The notes beneath the pieces are model-generated. The model did not search any database. It was not told the origin of the DNA and worked only from the letters and a program-made list of their open reading frames with translations. Shown one piece after another: positions 50,781 through 64,000 of a stretch of 64,000 bases of DNA; the first letter of the stretch is position 1, and the number at the start of each line of letters is the position of its first letter. The translations under genes were made by a program, and so were the position numbers. The DNA lies in assembly GCA_013398015.1 (NCBI GenBank), contig VZRR01002778.1:124001-188000 (forward strand). The letters run 5' to 3'. This DNA comes from Oreocharis arfaki (taxonomy: Eukaryota > Chordata > Aves > Passeriformes > Paramythiidae).

Positions 50781-53700
50781 TTAAACTGCAAATGAGAGAA
50801 GGGGTAGAACAGAAATACCACTGTAAGAAAACATGCAAAGAAGAGCCACAACACAATACTGATTAAGCCAGCAACAGTATATCACAGCGAAGTATAAATA
50901 TAAATAAAAACTAAAATACATGCAAACCTTTTCATACAATTAAAGCAAGAACAGAAAAGATCCAGGTCTGAAAAAATACTACTATGGATGCTCTTTGAGT
51001 TATTATAGACTACTTATGCAATTATTTTAACATTAACAGTGATTTCTCAAAGAAAAAAAATTAAAAAAGGTTTCAACTCGTATCTCTTTAGTTTATACAA
51101 GGTATGAAGCTCTAGTTAAAAAAGCTCAAGGTGACTTTGGCCTAAGCAGATTCCCAGTCCCACATATTTGAAGAAGGGCAAAGAAGTTTCTTTGTACCTG
51201 AAATAATTTGGGTGAAAAAAAGATTCAAAAGAAGTCAATAAGCATTTTGCTATTGATTTCAATGAGCCAATATTTCATTCTGATGGTCTATTGCTGATAG
51301 AATTTCAGAACATTAATATTTAGAAAGATACATAATATCGAGTAAGCCACTTAATTGCATAGAATAAACTATAAAGTAAAACCATTTACTCTATATTAAA
51401 GGATTTCAATATAACATTTATCTCTACGTAACATTTAGCTGCAGAAGGCTAAACTGGCTGTCACAAGAAAAATCAAGTATTCAATATATAAGAATAGGTT
51501 CTGCAAATAACCTTGGGCAAGAGCTTCAGCAGGTAAACTGTCAGCCACATTCTTGACCAAAATATCACTTACATTGAGCAACTGAACAAGAAAAAACACG
51601 TAGGAAAAGTTTAATAACATCGTCCTAATGCTCCACATCCAATGTGGTATCACACATTTAGTAGTTGACGTTTCTCTGAGGTGAGGTTTTTTCTCTGCTT
51701 GCCATGAGGATACTTTTTTTTTTTTTTTAATTTAACATGAGAGAACTGTAACTTGCTTACTCCAAAAAGCAACTAACAGACGGAGCCCTGGCTTACAGCA
51801 GTGTCTTCCTCAATAAGGAACAGTGATGGCTAGAAGCTTCTGTACATAATGTATGTGCTCACCCATCCCAAAGATTATGAAGGGAAGGTCTGATCACACA
51901 CCAGGAAGAAAACAGTCACAGTCCTCTAAGTACTACTTCTACTATGTCTCAACTCCTGCTAGTAGGAGGCAAGTTTCTGCCAATTCCATCTAAGCATCTT
52001 TTACATGTCCTAAAACTCCTTCGAGTGATAGGGAATGTGGCATCTGCCTTGATAAAGTACTCCAAAATACAAGCTATTTTCAGCACTAGAAAGTACATCT
52101 TTATGTATTTCCCTAAGCAGATTAAGAGGCCCTTATTAGTGAACATCTTTTCTGCTTTTAAGTATCAGTCTCCAGTGATCTATAGTCCCTCAAAAGCTAA
52201 TCTGAACAGCTGGAATGCATTGCAACTCCATGTATTAGCACGACCGTGTATTGCTCCCTACCAGTCCACATCTCTTCTTCCCTTCCTCTTTACACCTTGC
52301 TAACTCCAAAGAAAGTGACTTAGTATATACACTATGTAAATGATTTAGGATGTCCTTTGAAACAGGTAAGCTGGCTAACAAAAAGCTGAGAACAGCTTCA
52401 AATATGGATGTCAATTTTTTAGCCATCTTAAAGACATAATAACTTTAGAAGTTAGTCTGTGATATCATAAGTAAAACATTACCAGCAAACCTGTGCTGTA
52501 GTCAGAGCATTTTGAATAAAGTTTCTTTACTTCCCTATGTACCTGTAATTTTGAAGACAGTCTTTCACATACACATTGGAAAAAAAATTACCTTCTGTAG
52601 CCGAAAAGCTTAAATGAGCCACTACTATCTGAATTGCTCTGGTAGATGACAGTCTTCAGAAGCTTTCTCAAAGAATACTGTTCATTATCATTATATGAAC
52701 TAAATAATTGAAAGAAAAGTTGCATAATGAAGTATTTTTCATCCCATCTTGTTTCTGTATCTTCATTTCTTTCAACTGTCTTTACTTTCTTTTTACATTT
52801 TGGATCCTTCTAGAACTACAAAAACTACTAAGATTCAACCTGTTAAGGCATGAAGAGAAATATGAAAATATATATCTGAAAATACTAGCAGTTTAGGTGT
52901 AGGATTTTAACATTATATTTTTTTATCCTTTTTAGTGCAATTAATTACTCCATCAGGAACAGGAAAATTGAGAAAGAATGCACTTAACCACCGCTTTAAC
53001 CATTTTTGCACCCTGGAAGGCATCCAGATTGGCAGGAGAAGAAATAAGATAACTAAGAACAGCAAAGTGAAAATAACTCAAATTTAGCCCCATTCTGTAA
53101 GATGAATACTATAGCCTAACCTCTCATAATATAAAATACATATTATCAATTGTGTACCTTGCTAAAATCAGTAATACTCTGACAGAAGTTTCCAACTTGC
53201 AGAGTTCTTAGCACAACATCCAAAGTTGATCGAAAGGCCATTGTACAAATTAATTTGGAATCTTCTTGTCAAAAACAATGTTTGTTATCAGCCTCTTCAG
53301 TGACGCTAACAGGGAAAACAGTCAACTTTGTAAGATTTGGGATACTGTTAACACACCAAAGGAAGAATTATCTTCAGTAATAAAAGTTCCAACCATCATA
53401 AAATACGGTCTATTTTGCTGCGTGGTACTAACAAGGTTTAGCTTTCAGCAGAGTCACAATTCTGCCTACATAGAATTCTCCAGGCACTTGACTTATTTGA
53501 TGATTTTTTGATTTTCTCACAATGACTTATTAGATCTTAAGAGTTATTTTCACACATTTGAAATATTTGGGATTGCTGGTGAAACCCAAAGTCCTGTCAA
53601 TTTTTATTTGCTAACCTATACACTGGAAGATCAGAATTCCATTTAAGTAAAATACAAATGTTACTTGAGAATATCTAAATGCAGTAACTATTCATAAGAC

Positions 53701-56700
53701 TACCTGTATCTTTTAATTGAGATAACACATCATTCTTGTAGAAATTATCTCAAATAATAAGTGAAATATTACTAATAATGACCTATAAGTCAATGGAAAT
53801 GAAAAGATATTCTTCAAAGCTCTCCACAGTCCATCAGTAGTGGTTAAGCCCTTGATTAATTTCAGTGTAAATACTAACAATATTGAAGTGGGTCACATGT
53901 GAAAGTTTAGCACAATTTTATTACCATGCAAATTTGCACAATGATTTTGAATGCACTGGTATTTTCTGCATTAGCTAGCCCATAGAAAAAAGTTACAATT
54001 TTTAAAAAATAAAAGTAACAAGCCCATGAAGAGCAGCTCAAACCAATTCTCAAAGACAGGGCTTGAATGTCTAATAAAAAAAAGAAGAAAAAACTAAAAT
54101 TCCTATGATAGTGATCACAAACAGCATGTAATGGTATTTGTATATTACACAGTGTGCTAGTTTTTATTCTGTATTTCACATTCCAGTGCTAAACTTTGAA
54201 GTTCCAACTGTCTGATAATTCAACATGCCCCAGAAAGAAACACATATTTAATGTCAATTTACTAAAGATGTTAGAAATGTGTTTGAAAATTACTTTTTTT
54301 TTTTCCCCCCAGGAATCCTCATAAAAAACTCTGAAAGAGACCAGAGTGGACTTTCATACTGTATCAGGATTGACAGAAACATTCAGAACTTACTTTAACA
54401 GTCTGACATATTTATCATTACATTAATATCAAAACTGTATTAAAAAGTGAATTTCAGTACATGCAATGAGAAATTGGCTACACTACAAAAGCACTGATAA
54501 TAGTGTTATCTCTTCTGTTCCAGCAAATACAACCTCAAAGAGGAAGCTTCCTTCTATTGACAATTCAAAGCCTTCTTGAGTACTCACATTATGACTCTGA
54601 CACTTGCATGACTGATAAGAGACAAAGTCAGAAAAAGTTTGAAGGTCATTCTTTTGTCTCCCTTGAAACTGGTATTTTTAATACCATCTAGCAAGCCTTT
54701 CCTGAGAAACTCTTTCTTTGGAAATGCACTCTTTTTGGGTAGATATTAAAATGCAACTACTACATGACCGAAAGTATTCTACTCACTTTTTTTAACTTGC
54801 CATATTAAAATAAAAACTTCGGGAATAACAGAACTGACCTTTAAAATGAAAAGGAGCAGCAGTGAGATTAGGAAATATACCTATACACACCTAAATGTTT
54901 ACTAGTTATGTTAAAAGATTAAGCTTTCAAAACTGATTATGTCTAGGATCTGAGTAGCAACTTGAATATGTATTTTCACTAAAATTTCCAGAGAGTTGTA
55001 GAGAATTATAAAAATATTAAAGGACTGAAAATTGTGTTTGAAAGTCAGAGGAAAGAGGATAAAAATATTTCTATGGTATGACCTGTTAAATAAAGAAAAA
55101 AATTATTCATAGCATGTTAAAAAAGCAAATTATCCTCATGGTGTATTAAAAATGAATATATGACAAAGGGGCCAGGGTTCAACCACTGTAATAGTTCAAA
55201 AAATGACAGATAACCCACATTGAAATGTTTTCTACATACAAAGGACACAACAGTGTTTTAAATTATCATCACACATAAATAGCATTTAAGTTAGTTTTAC
55301 AGTTTCTCAGTTGAGAAATTAAATTTGATAATCAAAAAAAAAAATCAAAATCATCCTGAAAGACCTAAAGTAAGTCAAGATGTTAAATTGAAATAATCAT
55401 TAAAATTATTGTGAATTTGAGTTAGCTGCTAATTACACACAGACACCCTCCCAATTCCCCATCACATCATCTAGAATTTCTTCTCAACACCAAATCACTT
55501 CACAAATTTGGAACAAGGAGATTTACCCTTTGGTATAGTCATTTTCTAAACATTCATTTAAAGAGACATTTTTACTCTAAATAAAAAATTACAAGATTGA
55601 AGAGAAAGGATCTTCAACCTAAGTAGACAAACTGTATTTTTGTATCCAATGTACAGTCTAGCAAAGCCCTTAACTTAGGAAAGCAAAGCATTTAAGTCAA
55701 GATTCTGAGAAGCCTACAGACATTTGGTCTTTTCAAGAAATAGACAAAAGAGCAGTACAGTGCTATGAAGATAAAAGCAGACATGACCCAAAGCTGTAAC
55801 TTACCTTTTGTTCATTTATACAGATATCAGCAAGAAATGGATATACATTTATCATATACAGCATCATATTCATTTAATGAGCTTTCACCAGAATATACCT
55901 GGTAAATTTTAAGACACACCTTCTCTTATGAACAGGCATATCAGATACAAATCTGTGATTGAAGTGATCTTCACGGAACTAGAGCCTGTTGCACAAAATC
56001 ACTCCTCGTATCAGAACAAGTTCCAGAATTTGACTGGAAGAATACCACCATTACTGATATGAAGATGCTTATGTTGAGCTGCCGTGGAATCAAAGACTAT
56101 GTTTAAATTAGCAAGTAGTGCATATTAATTCTTCAAACCAAATATGCACACTATACACATCTCAAATAGTTCTGTTTCACACTAGTTCCTCCTTGGTCCA
56201 ACAGACTGAACAAACCAGTACCATTCGAGAGCATACAGGCTCAATTCCTGAAGTTCACCTTCTAGCATTATTTCGTGCAAAAGGATCACAGGCCATGTGC
56301 CCAGTTTATTGCAAACCAAAGTACAGAAGGTGGGAATAAAGGTGGCATGCACATCCAAAGAGCAACCCTCATCTGAACTAGGCACTGATTCAAGTGAAAA
56401 TTTCATGCTTTGCAGGGGGACAATGAAGTTGAGAGATAACCGAGACCCCACTCACAGAGAACTATGTTACAAAGTAGACAAATTGAAAAGCATTCAGAAA
56501 GAGAACTCCTTGTGGTAGATGAAACCCTAATTTTCTAGCTAGAGTGGAAACAGATACTACTAAGAGCAGACCCCAACGATCAGTCAGTATGTGACACCTG
56601 GCAGATTCCATTCTCAGTTGCCTACAGGTTCCACAAGAATCACTAATATTTTAAGTGTGCTTTTGATATAAAAAAGGGCACTGTAAAGACACAGGAAGCA

Positions 56701-59700
56701 CAGAATAATTTCAGGTAAAATGACCTGAGCTAGTTCAGTAAAATAAACTGAAATCCGAATAGCAACCCATTTTAAAATTTCAATTTAAGATTTTTACATT
56801 TCAGAAGAGCTCATACGAAATGAAAAATTACCAAGGGAAATTACCCACACTAGAAAAATTTGGTGAACTGAACAAGCCAGAAACTAACCACTGAAGTTTC
56901 TTAAGTTATCTTGAATCTATATCCCACACAAGTTAAAAACAAATAAGCAAATAAATAAATTATTGGCCTTTTGGAGAAGGATTCCAGAACTAACTGATGA
57001 ATAATCCCATATGGAATATAGTAAACAACCAGAGCTCAGAAAGAATTGAAAGATAATAACTAGCAAATACATTTTCCTCTTAAAAGGTCAAGAAGCTTAG
57101 GGACAAAATGAAAGTTGCCAGGAGGCAAACTGAGGTGGCCCCATAAATGAAATGCTAACAGGTAGCTCACATTTCAGTCATTAAAGCAGAGAAAAAGCAA
57201 AGAGGTTAACATGCAGTAAATAGTGGTAATAATACAGTTTCCTGATTCTGTGAATGTTTATGATGAATAAAAGGGATACAAGTGTCCACACCTTACAGAA
57301 TACATCTATACGACATAAAAAGTTGCAGGAAAACTCAAAAAGCAGAATTCCAAAACTAGTACATGAATCTTAAAGCCCAATAACAATTTTATGTATCAAT
57401 TTGAGACAAATCTATCTGCCCATGTTAGCGTAAATCTACAGAAGAGCATACACAGAAACCAAACACATCCTGGAAAGAAGGAAGTAGAATTTCATTAACA
57501 CGAAATGGTTCTGAATAAATTTCGAAATAAAGAATAATTAAACATTAGAAGGAACATGAAAAATGAGGTGAAATACAGCACACTTGATCCTAAGAGATAG
57601 GTTCCAGATCCATTAGACATAATCTCTTTCTTAAAGTAATTAATGCTCCTGACAGAAAAAGTGCTACTATTTATCTGGACTTCAGGATTTCATTCTGTTG
57701 TATTTAAAGGTGGGAAAAAATGGGATTGGAACAAACTCTATAAGCAGTTTGAATAACTGGCCCAACAGGAGCCAGAACAGGCTGCTTAAAAATACATAAA
57801 AGGAAGTCTGTATCTTGGGACGAATTTATGAAATTTGAAGTTGATGATTTGGGTGCAAAAATTGGTGCTAATGAATTCAGCTGAGGCCAGAAAGGAACCA
57901 AGATTAAAAACGACCACTACTTTACACAGGAAGAACTGAAAGTTATATGCGTCAAAAGTCAGAATGATTTCCGTAACTTCTGTTCTCATTGTATGAGAAG
58001 AACTCAGACAGGAAAAAAGTATCCCTTATATAAGTATGGGCCAAATGTGATTCATCACTGTGATCAAATAACTCAAAATCAAGGTACAAAGTGTTGCATG
58101 CATGATCCACCCAATAATTAAAAATTTAATTTGAATACAGAAGGTGGTACAACAGCACTGCCAAACGAGTCTGGGAGCAAAATCTTAAGTCAGAGACTTT
58201 GATAAAATATATTTGCCCGTGACTGGACAATGCATAAGGGCCTTCTTGCTACTCCATACTCATGCACTATGAGTTAGGCATTAAAGATATATTTGAGATC
58301 ACAGCAATACAATACGGTGTAGATGACTGAATGAAAAAAAAAGGGCAAAAGAGAAGGAAAACAATTCAAACAAATACTATGCATATGGACTGAATTTGTT
58401 AGCTTGGAATTTATGTTAACAACCCAACTGAACAGAAGCTCATCAAATAAATCAGCAGAAGTGTACTTGTCACCTATACCAATAAAATACATGATTCTGA
58501 TGTAAGTTATTTCTGCTTTTTGTTTGTTTTGTTGGGTTTTTTCCCCAGTTATCCTTTTCTTTTTCAAATTGCTGTTCTGTATTTACTATTTTAGCTGTGC
58601 TGTCTATTTTCAGGATGTGTTTTGCCCCATGCTACATATGCTGTCTTTTTTGGAAGACAGCATATTCAGAATCTAGATGTTCAATTTATACAGAAAATAC
58701 TCCTCTGAGTGAGAGTGGTTTGAATGTGTCTTTAACCTGCTCCTCCTCAAATTTTTTGCTCTGCTTTAAAGAAACTTGTGAAGAGGGATTTCAATTGTTT
58801 GTTCTTCACTAAATGAAGCTTTCCAATATTTTAGCCGAGTTAGGAAATTTGCAAATTAAACAAAAAGGAGAAGAAGTCAGAAAAAATACAAGTTAAAGTC
58901 TTTTTACTGTTTTTATTTTTGCAGTTACTCAAGTTTTGCAAAATATTTGTGGACCTGAATTTGATCTAGTGGGTTTTAAAGGACAAGAGCAAGACAGTAG
59001 ACCACAGGTCTGTGTGAGCAATACCTGAAGTGGCACATACATTCACATCACAGCCTTGTGGTTCTGTATTTTCCAGAGCTAATTAGTGATAATGTAACAG
59101 AATAATTATTGGGATTTTAAATGACTAATAGCCTAATTTAAATTCAATTTTGATCTTAAATCAATTCTTAAAATCTATTACTAAACTGTGCAGCGGATCC
59201 AATGCTTGCAATACCTCCATTTACTGTAGCACACTTCTAGCTAAATGCATATCCAGTTCTTTACAGGGCCATACAAAAGGGCTATGTATGAAAGGGTACT
59301 ATCATGCTGAACTGGTTTTAACATCAGCAGGGAAATTACACTCCAAATAAGCCACTTCCCTTCCCCGCCTCCTTTCGGCAATTTCCTCATTTCCAGCATT
59401 AGGAATGTCTTAAATTGGACAAGACTAGATAGTATTTATTATGCCATTATACTACTGATTGAAGTGTTCTTGATCCATAAACAAATAAAATATCAATAAT
59501 AGAACTACTCTGAAAATTGTTTTTTTCAATGACTCTACTATTTAGCCACACAGAAAACGATGGAAAAATTCCTGCTTTTATATATCTAACAGGGCTTACT
59601 TGGGTTAATATGAATGACGGAATAATTTTTTTTCTTTGAATGTTTTTTAGAACACTGGCTATAAAAAAAATCATAAAACAAATTTTTCTTTCATTCCATT

Positions 59701-62566
59701 GACCCATATTAGAAGTGTGAGATACTGGTAAATGCAGACAACATCCTTCTTTTAAATGGTAGTGCTATTTTTATTTCATGTAGAGCATTTTGCTATGCTA
59801 AGTGACCCCAGGACCTGTGAACACGAAAGAGATTATTTCATGCTTTTGTTTACTGCTCAAAAGCTAAGACTTGCAAGACTGTCAGTAAAAAACTCTTTTT
59901 AATTTGCACTGTACTGAAGTTAAAGCACCACAGCCTTTAACAGCTTTGGTTTAAATATTAATGATAGACTTTTATGGGGAACAGTGAAAAACACCTCCTT
60001 TTGCAGTACAAACACAGAAGAACTACAGTCTATTTCAAATAAATATGAAAGTGTGATTCTGTGAGTACTGAATACTAAGAGTAGTGATGCACATAAAATC
60101 TGCTCCTCAACCCACTTCTGTGCATAATATTAGCTTGACATGAGATGCCTTTAAAACATTTAAAGAGCAGATCAATCACAGCTGTGTAATGCAGAAGCAA
60201 ACTCTCCTAAGATGGGCTATAATTCTACAATGGCTTTTTAAGTGACAGACAGAAGTGTGCATGTCTAAAGGCTACAGTGAAACAAAAAGAATTCCTTGTT
60301 CTAAAACTTATGTAAAGCCTACTCCTTTTGAGAACTTGCTTCTCAACAATGTGGACATAAAAAAAGAGTTTGAATGCTGACTGGAAATAGGGGTAGAAGT
60401 TAAACTATGTCCTTCGCATACTCCAAGAATAAGGACAAACCAGTTTGAAAACAATAATTCCCTTACAAACATCTTTGGTGACTTTTTAGAGAAACACTGC
60501 TTGCTGCTTACATAGCAAGACAATTGACTTAGCAACATCTGCTTCTAAATATGAGCATTTATAATGTAACAGCCATGTAAGCTATTCTTGAGCAAGATCT
60601 AATTTGAACTAATATAAATTAAACTTCTCACCCAATAGTTTAGAATGGAATCCCCATAGTTCAGCTTGAACTTGTCCTTTGGACATAATAGAAGAGCAGA
60701 AAGCTTTAATATTACTGACACATGTTGTATGGCATTTCTGATAACACAAACTTTACAGAATCTGCAAAATAGTTTTTATATTTCCAGGATACTTTATAAC
60801 TAATGAGAAGATGAAAGTGTATATATATATATATATNACTCTTGCCTTTACCAGAGCACTTACGTTCACATTCTGTTCATATGTATACCCTTGCCAACCA
60901 CCAGCTCATTCTATTTTAATTTTAGTATAAGAACAGGTTTTGCCTATCTGAGCACACCAGCTGAAGTCAAAACTGATTCCTCAGCTACCAAGGTTCAGAC
61001 TCTGTTTAATCTTGATGCAATTTTGCTGCTAGGCAGTGGGGGGAGAAAAAGAAACTACCAAGAACAGGACTCTCTTAAGCCTCAAACTGAATAGAACAAA
61101 TAACAGTAGTTGCAGCATCATTAACCTCGAGAATGTTTATAATGCTTCAAAAGAATATGTTAGGAAAATAATGAAAGCAGGCATGCGTATAACATATAAC
61201 CCCGACTATAACATATATCTTCAAGATTTGTGCGGCAACATCTATAAATAAAAAAAATTTAAAAGTCTTACAAGTGATTCAAAGAACAGAAAACCAAAAA
61301 ACATATAAACTGCCACTTAATATCCACAAACTCAGAAATATTTGATATCTAATATGTGAGGTATATAGTACCAGCCAACTTGCCTTTTAAGGCTCAGAAA
61401 AACAGACTACATGTACAATCAAACCTTATAGTTTACCTTTTAATTAAGTCCTTATGTCTTCTTCTATGTATCTTCCTTCAGAAGAGTCAGTTAAAATGAA
61501 AGGTTAGCCAAAGAAAGGAATTAATGCTGGCACCAGAGCTAGACCAAAAAAAAAATGTCAGAGTAATTTTTGTTTCCATAAAAACATACAAAAAGCATTT
61601 TATGTTTAATAAGTTATCAAGTAGCAAATAATTATTGCCTTCCAGAAAAAACAAAAACAAAAACCCAACCAAAAGTTCCTTCCGTTCAATAAAAAAACCC
61701 CCACAACACAAAAAATGAGTAACGGCAATAAAAAGGTATCTTTTGGAACCAGAGATTATGGGTGAATTAGTCCATGAAGGGCTGTCTGAAGCATGCTGCT
61801 TCATGTACAGTAACACACTCAAATGCATGTTCCTTCTCTTCACAGTTCACAGGCATAAGAGAAGTTCATCTGCCACATTGAAATGACAGCATTAGAGCTA
61901 ACTAGCAAACCTATATGGAAAGGCAAGAGCTCACCAACAAAAAACACACCAGCTCTAGAAGGCTCTGCAGGCCAGAAAATATTTTGAGACTTTCCTAGTA
62001 GTTCACAAGACAATCCTCAAGTACTGAAATTTTACTTCAGGAAAAGGAACATCTGCACCCTTGTACTATAGACTCTGTTTCTACAGGGAATAGGTAAGAT
62101 TCACAAAATAATCCATCAAGAATAGTGAAAGATGTTGCTGCACAATATGGAAAATATGGTCCTTTCCTCTCCTCTGCCTTCCCCAGTTTGAAAGTTGTAG
62201 GATTTTAGAAGAAAACAATTGTTCAATAGGAACAAGAAGAACACCTGCATGGCTCCACTGAGACAGCAGAATCTATACAGAGAAAAATCTCTCAACACTC
62301 CAGGCATACTATTTTCTTGTTTTCAGTGTGGATTTTGTAGTGATATCTTAGTGTCACTAAAGCAAAAACACGCTGTCAGAAGCTCTGAAAAGCTGTACCA
62401 CTGCTTTTGGTCTAAGTCCAAATTTTATTAAAGTCAACATCAAATTCTAATTAAGAACTCAGCTAAATCAGCTTTACTGAAGAGAATGATAAAATTTGCC
62501 TTGACTGTTCCTGAGGGAAATTAAAAGCAAAAGATAAAAATAAATTAAAAGGTAAAATTAAAAGAA
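50781..62566 (-). other. TUSC3: TUSC3 upstream intron, no exon recognised
   Basis: Almost 12 kb of AT-rich DNA. It has T runs (51715-51728, 54294-54304), an A run near 55335-55345 and a (TA)n tract at 60819. I searched the minus strand for the preceding TUSC3 exons (residues around GQMWNHIRGPPYAHKN and NKTGWAMVSL) without success. The ORFs of up to 119 codons have no family resemblance. Confidence 0.55.
60819..60837. repeat. (TA)n microsatellite ending in an ambiguous base N
   Basis: About nine TA units followed by the only N in the window (60837). The repeat probably caused an unresolved base or a tiny gap in the assembly. Confidence 0.9.
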
Positions 62567-62727
62567 TTCTGTGGGTGGTCAAACACTGGAACAGGTCGGG
62601 AAATCTCTAACCATGGAGACATTCAAAACTCTCTTAAGACAAAGCCCTGAGCAACCTGACCACCTTCAAGCAAGCAGCTGGACTACACGATCTTCAACGT
62701 TACCTTCCAGTCAAAATTATTTTAATA
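62567..62727 (+). mobile_element. CR1 LINE fragment, 3' region
   Basis: The plus strand reads GGGTGGTCAAACACTGGAAC, AGGTCGGGAAATCTCTAACC, GAGACATTCAAAACTCTCTT, GCCCTGAGCAACCTGACCAC, and near the end GGACTACACGATCTTCAACG then TTACCTTCCAG. This is the ordinary sense order of an avian CR1 3' end. The ATTCTATG tail has decayed. The orientation is opposite to TUSC3. Confidence 0.88.
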
Positions 62728-64000
62728 GATAGGGCCCCTACCACATATATCTCCACAACCAGTAAAATCCAGGAAAACAGAAAAAACTAGATTCCTGCTG
62801 GGCATTTAATCTGGCTTTATGAAAATGGCTCTTGTTCTATTAGTAGCAGAAGAACACAGACCACTTTTTCCCATGCATCATTTTGGTTTGCTGCCTTAAA
62901 GTATATTTTACTGTATTGCATTATCATTCTATCTTCAGATACCTCAAGAATTCATGTATTTGAGGTCTCCCTGACTTCTGACAAAAGAGCTGTTCTGCAG
63001 AAAACAGTTCTTCCAAACGAAAGTAAATGGCTCCTAGGAGCCCATTTACACTTAGCAAAAGGAGGGCGAGGAGTGGGGGACAAGGAGTGTTTATTAGTTG
63101 AAAGCAGTATCAGTGAATTAAAATTGGATTTCTGTTATTATAAGAAGCAATTAAGATCCAGCAGCCTTTTTTAGTTTTTATTTTATTTTATTGAATTTTA
63201 TCACGAGAGACTACTTGCGGCATGATTACCTGTCTGAAATCCGGTTATACTTCATGATAACATGTTCCATCTCTACTCAGACAAAGTAACAGCACTGGCA
63301 ATGGAATGGTACTATGTGAACTTCTACATCATCTATGTGTCCAGAATTCACCACTTAAGAACACTGAGGTTCTAATTCCTCATCTCAGCAATCCTTTTGT
63401 CCCAATCATCTTCTCACCTCCTCTTCCCACAATAAAAAAAGAGTACCGAATGCTGTGTAAGGTTTCCGTTTTCTAACATCAAGGTAGAAACACAAGTTAT
63501 ACAGAATGCCAGATACAATCACCCTTGCAATCTCAAAAATTAGGACAGATGGCTTACACAGACTAATAATTTTCCCAACACTAGTTTAGGTATGATGTCC
63601 AGTTGTTAATGTGCTGATCTGTTAACAGAATTAAGATTGTTTTATACTAGGTCTACACCTTACACTGCCAATCCACAACTTTTTTGACTAAACCATGACA
63701 GAAATTCAAAGGCTTGAGAAATCCTTTACCACTTTTAACTTCTGAATAGACTCACGGCTTTGATAACCACAGGAAAGCTATTTCATTAAAAACACTCATA
63801 AGTAATGAACTACCCATTTCCATCCAGCATGACATTAAAAATAATTGGCTATTCCAGTAAAATATTAAGATGTATTTTCAACAGTACTATAGCTGTGATC
63901 GGTGGCAACAGATGCACCAAAATATTGCTGTGGTAAAAGGCCAATCGGGATACCTTACGTTAGGTACTGATAACAGCCTGCATGAACATTTTTTTATCCA
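62728..64000 (-). other. TUSC3: TUSC3 upstream intron at the window edge, nothing recognised
   Basis: AT-rich sequence to the end of the window, with an ATTTTATTTTATTG stretch near 63180. No exon or repeat family is seen. Confidence 0.5.

Larger units (their letters stand above)
13140..64000 (-). other. TUSC3: TUSC3 gene, 3' part of the transcription unit (partial)
   Basis: This is the 3' part of the gene for TUSC3, an ER-membrane oxidoreductase subunit of the STT3B oligosaccharyltransferase complex and paralogue of MAGT1. Four exons are seen on the minus strand with GT-AG borders. The introns between them are about 6.5 kb (13430-19908), 2.3 kb (20000-22293) and 12.6 kb (22369-34922). Intron phases in transcript order are 0 (entering the first exon seen), 1, 1 and 2, and the reading frame closes exactly. 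Together the exons encode 81 residues, the C-terminal quarter of a protein of about 348 residues in humans. The N-terminal signal peptide, the thioredoxin-like domain with its CxxC, TM1 and TM2 lie upstream, beyond 64000. The left limit is set by the AATAAA at 13159-13164 plus a normal cleavage distance. The right limit is simply the window edge. Confidence 0.93.

Noticed and set aside
51944..52303. Longest intronic plus-strand ORF outside the ERV, 119 codons
   Set aside because: No recognisable domain, an antisense ORF overlaps it, and at this AT content and window length one such ORF is expected by chance.
1..64000. CRISPR arrays, prokaryotic operons, tRNA or rRNA genes, or another dedicated novel system
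   Set aside because: No regularly spaced repeats, no A/B-box tRNA fold and no bacterial-type gene packing were seen. Everything with recognisable function is TUSC3 or a mobile-element relic.

Overview
This is a bird nuclear genome window, about 64 kb of AT-rich DNA with one recognisable host gene. The bird assignment rests on several CR1 LINE copies with avian-type 3' ends (ATTCTATG tails), an avian ERVL-type LTR, a second LTR family with a clean target-site duplication, and long introns. There are no bacterial genes, operons, CRISPR arrays, rRNAs or tRNAs. Nearly all open reading frames in the window are chance ORFs in non-coding DNA.

Host gene: four exons on the minus strand form the 3' end of TUSC3, the OST3-type thioredoxin-fold subunit of the oligosaccharyltransferase. 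In transcript order they are 34923-34986, 22294-22368, 19909-19999 and 13414-13429 (ending in TGA). A 3' UTR follows, with an AATAAA at 13159-13164. Splice sites and phases join exactly. Together they give 81 residues: the last part of the loop, TM3, TM4 and the C-terminal tail ending in SFLIK. The earlier exons were not found between 34987 and 64000, so the remaining right-hand part of the window is read as a single intron of more than 29 kb.

Layout: 1-7340 is intergenic with nothing recognised. 7341-7801 is an ERVL-type LTR. 9345 to about 11850 is an old, long CR1 relic lying just past the 3' end of TUSC3. 13140-64000 is the TUSC3 transcription unit. Its introns contain CR1 fragments (31444-31625, 31788-31830, 33471-33836, 37871-38220, 62567-62727), an avian interspersed repeat (about 31860-32280), a broken endogenous retrovirus with protease, RT and env traces and a 3' LTR (about 45333-47892), and a related solo LTR (49853-50775) flanked by the 5-bp duplication ATGGG. 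Small simple and tandem repeats are scattered through, including a perfect 51-bp x 2 duplication at 25243.

I found no convincing undescribed system. The most useful points are the exact TUSC3 3' gene structure with its SFLIK-type end, the two related retroviral insertions on the antisense strand of TUSC3, and a few GC-richer blocks that I cannot assign.
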